A DNA stretch of 24,529 bases, taken from positions 1 through 24,529 of the forward strand of contig JAYMTA010000760.1 in the NCBI GenBank assembly GCA_036897625.1, given 5' to 3'. The translations under genes were made by a program, and so were the position numbers. Of this stretch, positions 22,048 to 24,529 are shown piece after piece. The notes under the pieces were generated by a model. That model saw only the letters and a program-made list of their open reading frames with translations, ran no database searches and was not told the DNA's origin. Numbering within the stretch: position 1 is the stretch's first letter; the number at the start of each line of letters is the position of its first letter. The stretch is from Pelargonium cotyledonis (taxonomy: Eukaryota; Streptophyta; Magnoliopsida; Geraniales; Geraniaceae).

Positions 22048-23825
22048 ATGGAGCAGATAAAGCATAGCCATTTGCCTGTGAGAGGACTAAAGCTTCATGT
22101 TGCTGAGATTGGAACTGGTAATTCAGATTCAAAAGTGTTCATCAATTTGCGCAATTAATTAGATTTTCACCTTCTTCTGCAATCATTACTTTGAATAATT
22201 GTGCAGGTCCAAAGGCAGTGCTGTTCTTGCATGGATTCCCAGAAATATGGTACACATGGAGGCACCAGATGATTGCAGTAGCCAACGCTGGCTACAGAGC
22301 AATCGCCATGGATTTTAGAGGTTATGGACTCTCTGAGCAGCCAGCTGAGCCTGACAAAGCTAAATTCATGGATCTCATCGATGATGTTGTTGCTCTTCTC
22401 GACTATTTGGGTATCACTAAGGTACACTCTACTTTTTGCCTCAACTCTATACAAGATTCAATCTCCAATTCGGTAATTAACAAATTGGAATCTTGAAGAC
22501 TTGAATCTAATTTTTGGACAAATTGTTGGCACAAGTCCTGCAATTTTGTTTGATCACCGGTTCATCTATTAACTCACCAGTTCATGTACTAAAAACATTT
22601 ACCAATTAGTTCTATTATTCATCATTTAGTACGTATATGATTACTGAAATTAGTTAGGATTGTTAACACTTATTACATACTTCTATAATTATCCTCTTCA
22701 GATCCATCCTTGCTTATTCGTTTTGAGCGGTAGGGAAGTAAACTGTATATAAATCTGAGAAGGATACTCCCTCGTTGCTTAATAAGCGTCATGTTTTACT
22801 TACATTTTTGTCCCAAAAAAACGCTCTTGTTTACCTTTTAAGAAATTAGTTATCAATAGTGAGTATAAGTTTGTTACAACACATATATGCATAAGGATAG
22901 AAAATGAAATAGACAACACCGGCTAACTTCTTCTTCGCTAATTTTCTCAAATAGAAAATAGGATACTTATTTTGAGACGGGTAGTATTTGATACACTTTA
23001 CTTGCTACGCCAGGTTTTTCTCATTGGAAAAGACTTTGGAGCTTTACCTGTGCATGTCGTATCTGCACTCCACCCCGGAAGAGTAACCAGTGTCATTACT
23101 CTAGGTGTTCCTTTCAGGATACCAGGCTCTTCTGTTCGCAACAATCATCAGAAACTTCCAAGTGGCTTCTACATAACTAGGTGGCAGGTATATATAACTG
23201 CAAGATTGCATCTTTATTTACCTAGTAGAATCATTTGGTAATTTGAACTTAATCACAGGAGGCAGGTCGGGCTGAGGCTGATTTTGGGCGCTTAGATGTT
23301 AAGACAGTGATACGAAACATCTACATACTCTTCTCTAGACCTGACATCCCAATTGCTCGAGATGATGAGGAGGTCATGGACATGGTTGACCCATCTACTC
23401 CTTTACCACCATGGTTCAGTGAGGAAGACCTGTCAGTCTATGCATCTTTGTATGAGAAATCTGGATTTCGCACTGCCTTGCAGATTCCATATAGGTAACT
23501 AACCAAATATTTCTCAGAATGTAGGCAACCAAAACTGAAATTTGACATCTAATACATAGCAACAACAATGTGCAGGAGTTCGGTAGAAGATTGTGGCATA
23601 ACCAATCCAAAGATCACAGCTCCGTCACTTCTAATCATGGGCGAGAAGGACTATCTTCTGAAATTTCCCGGGATGGAGGACTACGTAAGGACTGAAGGTG
23701 CCAAGCAATTTGTTCCCAACTTGGAAACTACCTACTTGCCAGAAGGGTGCCATTTTTGTCACGAACAATTTCCGGAGCAGGTGAATCAACTCATTGTCGC
23801 TTTCCTTAACAAACACAGTGCCTAA
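22048..23825 (+). CDS. Soluble epoxide hydrolase C (alpha/beta-hydrolase), diverged tandem copy 3
   Basis: Same architecture as A and B. Exons: 22048-22117, 22207-22421, 23014-23187, 23259-23494, 23576-23825; 945 nt, 314 residues (exon 3 has one codon more, exon 5 one fewer). Catalytic residues are present: HGFPEIW, Asp102, Tyr148 (FYITRW), Tyr231 (IPYR), Asp257 (MGEKDYL), His291. Two features differ from A and B. The residue after the nucleophile is Phe (GKDFGA) instead of Trp, and the catalytic His sits in Cys290-His-Phe-Cys293-His (EGCHFCHEQ) instead of GSHFVQEQ. It ends NKHSA, with no peroxisomal signal. Intron 2 (22422-23013) carries a MITE ending 29 bp before exon 3. AATAAA at 23945 is a likely poly(A) signal. 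It is probably an active hydrolase with altered specificity; this is inferred. Confidence 0.94.
22767..22984. mobile_element. Stowaway-like MITE inside intron 2 of epoxide hydrolase C
   Basis: The left end CTCCCTCGTTGCTTAATAAGCG and the reverse complement of the right end, CTACCCGTCTCAAAATAAGT, resemble Stowaway CTCCCTCCGT termini. TA flanks are present at 22765-22766 and 22985-22986. It is 218 bp and non-coding. The arms are imperfect, so the insertion is not very recent. It is in the same broad class as 10162-10413 but not a close copy. Confidence 0.72.
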
Positions 23826-24205
23826 TGTGTAGGCTGATAAAGTGATTCTTGTTGACCTTGAATACATGGGAACACATTATCTCTCCCCTTCTGATGTATT
23901 AAGTTACCTACATTCCTGAATCCTCTGTTTTTTTTTCTTTAGTCAATAAAAAAAAACATCCTTGTTATTGTATTATGAAAGAAGCAACTCCTCTTTATGA
24001 CTATCTTATGTATCTTTTGCAGTATCAACCACAATGATCTAATTTATGCATAAGTTTGGTGTTGGTAGCACAAAAGCAGAAGGATATTTGTCCATAATCA
24101 TTAGGCACAAAACACATGGAATGGAGTGGTTTATGGATATGATAAGATTAATGAGTAATGACACAGTGATCATTTTGATCCTAGCTGGTGCAAAAAGAAT
24201 TAAAA
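23826..24205. other. 3' flank of epoxide hydrolase C up to the tRNA
   Basis: It includes the likely 3' UTR and poly(A) signal AATAAA (23945-23950) of gene C, followed by AT-rich DNA. TTTT on the minus strand (24202-24205) directly follows the tRNA 3' end and would be its Pol III terminator. No gene is seen. Confidence 0.5.
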
Positions 24206-24277
24206 CGCCGTTGCCGGGGATCGAACCCGGGTCACCCGCGTGACAGGCGGGGATAATTACCACCATACTACAACGAC
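24206..24277 (-). tRNA. tRNA-Asp (anticodon GTC), with altered D-arm
   Basis: The 72-nt minus-strand sequence folds as a nuclear plant tRNA-Asp: acceptor GTCGTTG with CAACGGC plus discriminator G, anticodon stem CCCGC/GCGGG, loop CTGTCAC with anticodon GTC (24242-24244), and T arm CCGGG-TTCGATC-CCCGG with a good B box. No CCA is encoded, as expected, and a TTTT terminator follows at once. Compared with the usual plant tRNA-Asp as I recall it, the D-arm has G14 for A14, U22 for G22 (giving a U13-U22 mismatch) and C26 for U26. A14 is almost invariant and also part of the A box, so this may be a weakly expressed copy or a tRNA pseudogene. Confidence 0.88.
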
Positions 24278-24390
24278 CCTTCTGTTTAAATTTGCTATAT
24301 GTTTTATTATATAACAAGTAATTAAGTAAACCATGTAAAATTAAAACATATTTCGAGAATTGAGCAAAAAAAAAAAATATGTTAACTATT

Positions 24391-24529
24391 AGGGGTGGTC
24401 GGTGGTCGGCGGTCGGTTCGGGTGGTTTTTTTTCTAATTTTTAAACCGAACCACTACTAGCGGTTTACTAAAAAGTGACACCGTCAAAAAAAATTATTGA
24501 GATATAACCGAACCAAACCATACATTTAT
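24391..24529. repeat. GGTCGG/AACCGAACC-rich repeat, possible hAT-like element end, truncated
   Basis: The stretch starts AGGGGTGGTCGGTGGTCGG and continues with GGTTCGG and AACCGAACC motifs to the window edge. Plant hAT-type MITEs often begin TAGGGGTGG and carry such motifs. Only one end is inside the window, so terminal repeats and target duplication cannot be tested. Confidence 0.35.

Noticed and set aside
22972..23241. Epoxide hydrolase C frame starting at 22972
   Set aside because: It starts inside the intronic MITE and is only the open extension of exon 3.
22048..23825. Copy C as a pseudogene because of active-site differences
   Set aside because: All exons join in frame and Asp102, Tyr148, Tyr231, Asp257 and His291 are kept, so it is more likely a diverged working enzyme.
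1..24529. CRISPR arrays, operons, phage or plasmid features
   Set aside because: The window is plant nuclear DNA with spliced genes; no regularly spaced repeats or prokaryotic gene clusters are present.

Overview
The window is nuclear DNA from a eudicot plant. Evidence: GT-AG introns, AT-rich intergenic DNA full of small non-autonomous DNA transposon remnants, an intronless plant-type STA1/PRP6 gene, a plant polyol transporter, an AP2/ERF factor and a plant-type tRNA-Asp. The species cannot be named from the sequence. All positions and splice sites were read by eye.

Layout. (1) 2-871 (+): 3' part of an intronless AP2/ERF factor of the ERF061/062 type; its start lies outside the window. (2) 872-5837: about 5 kb without a recognisable gene, holding 3' flanks, a 47-bp tandem duplication and a pair of ATGAGTCAT sites. 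(3) 5838-8915 (-): complete single-exon STA1/PRP6-like splicing factor, 1025 aa, with site II-type promoter motifs upstream. (4) 8916-10972: intergenic, with a decayed RNase H-like retroelement fragment (minus strand) and a Stowaway-like MITE. (5) 10973-13433 (+): two-exon polyol transporter-4-like gene, 526 aa. (6) 13434-23825: three tandem, same-strand, five-exon plant soluble epoxide hydrolase genes (A 16696-18490, B 20021-21378, C 22048-23825). Each encodes 314 aa with a full catalytic set. They are separated and interrupted by transposon remnants. (7) 24206-24277 (-): tRNA-Asp(GTC) with unusual D-arm bases, then a truncated repeat at the right edge.

The single-copy genes (ERF, STA1, PLT4) look unrelated in function. 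The lineage-specific part is the epoxide hydrolase array. A and B are close copies that share introns and flanks; C is older and differs around the active site. These enzymes open epoxides, for example of fatty acids in cutin and oxylipin metabolism. Most local novelty lies in the array: its promoter rearrangement, the MITE beside a splice site, and the active-site changes in C. I did not find a convincing undescribed multi-gene system.
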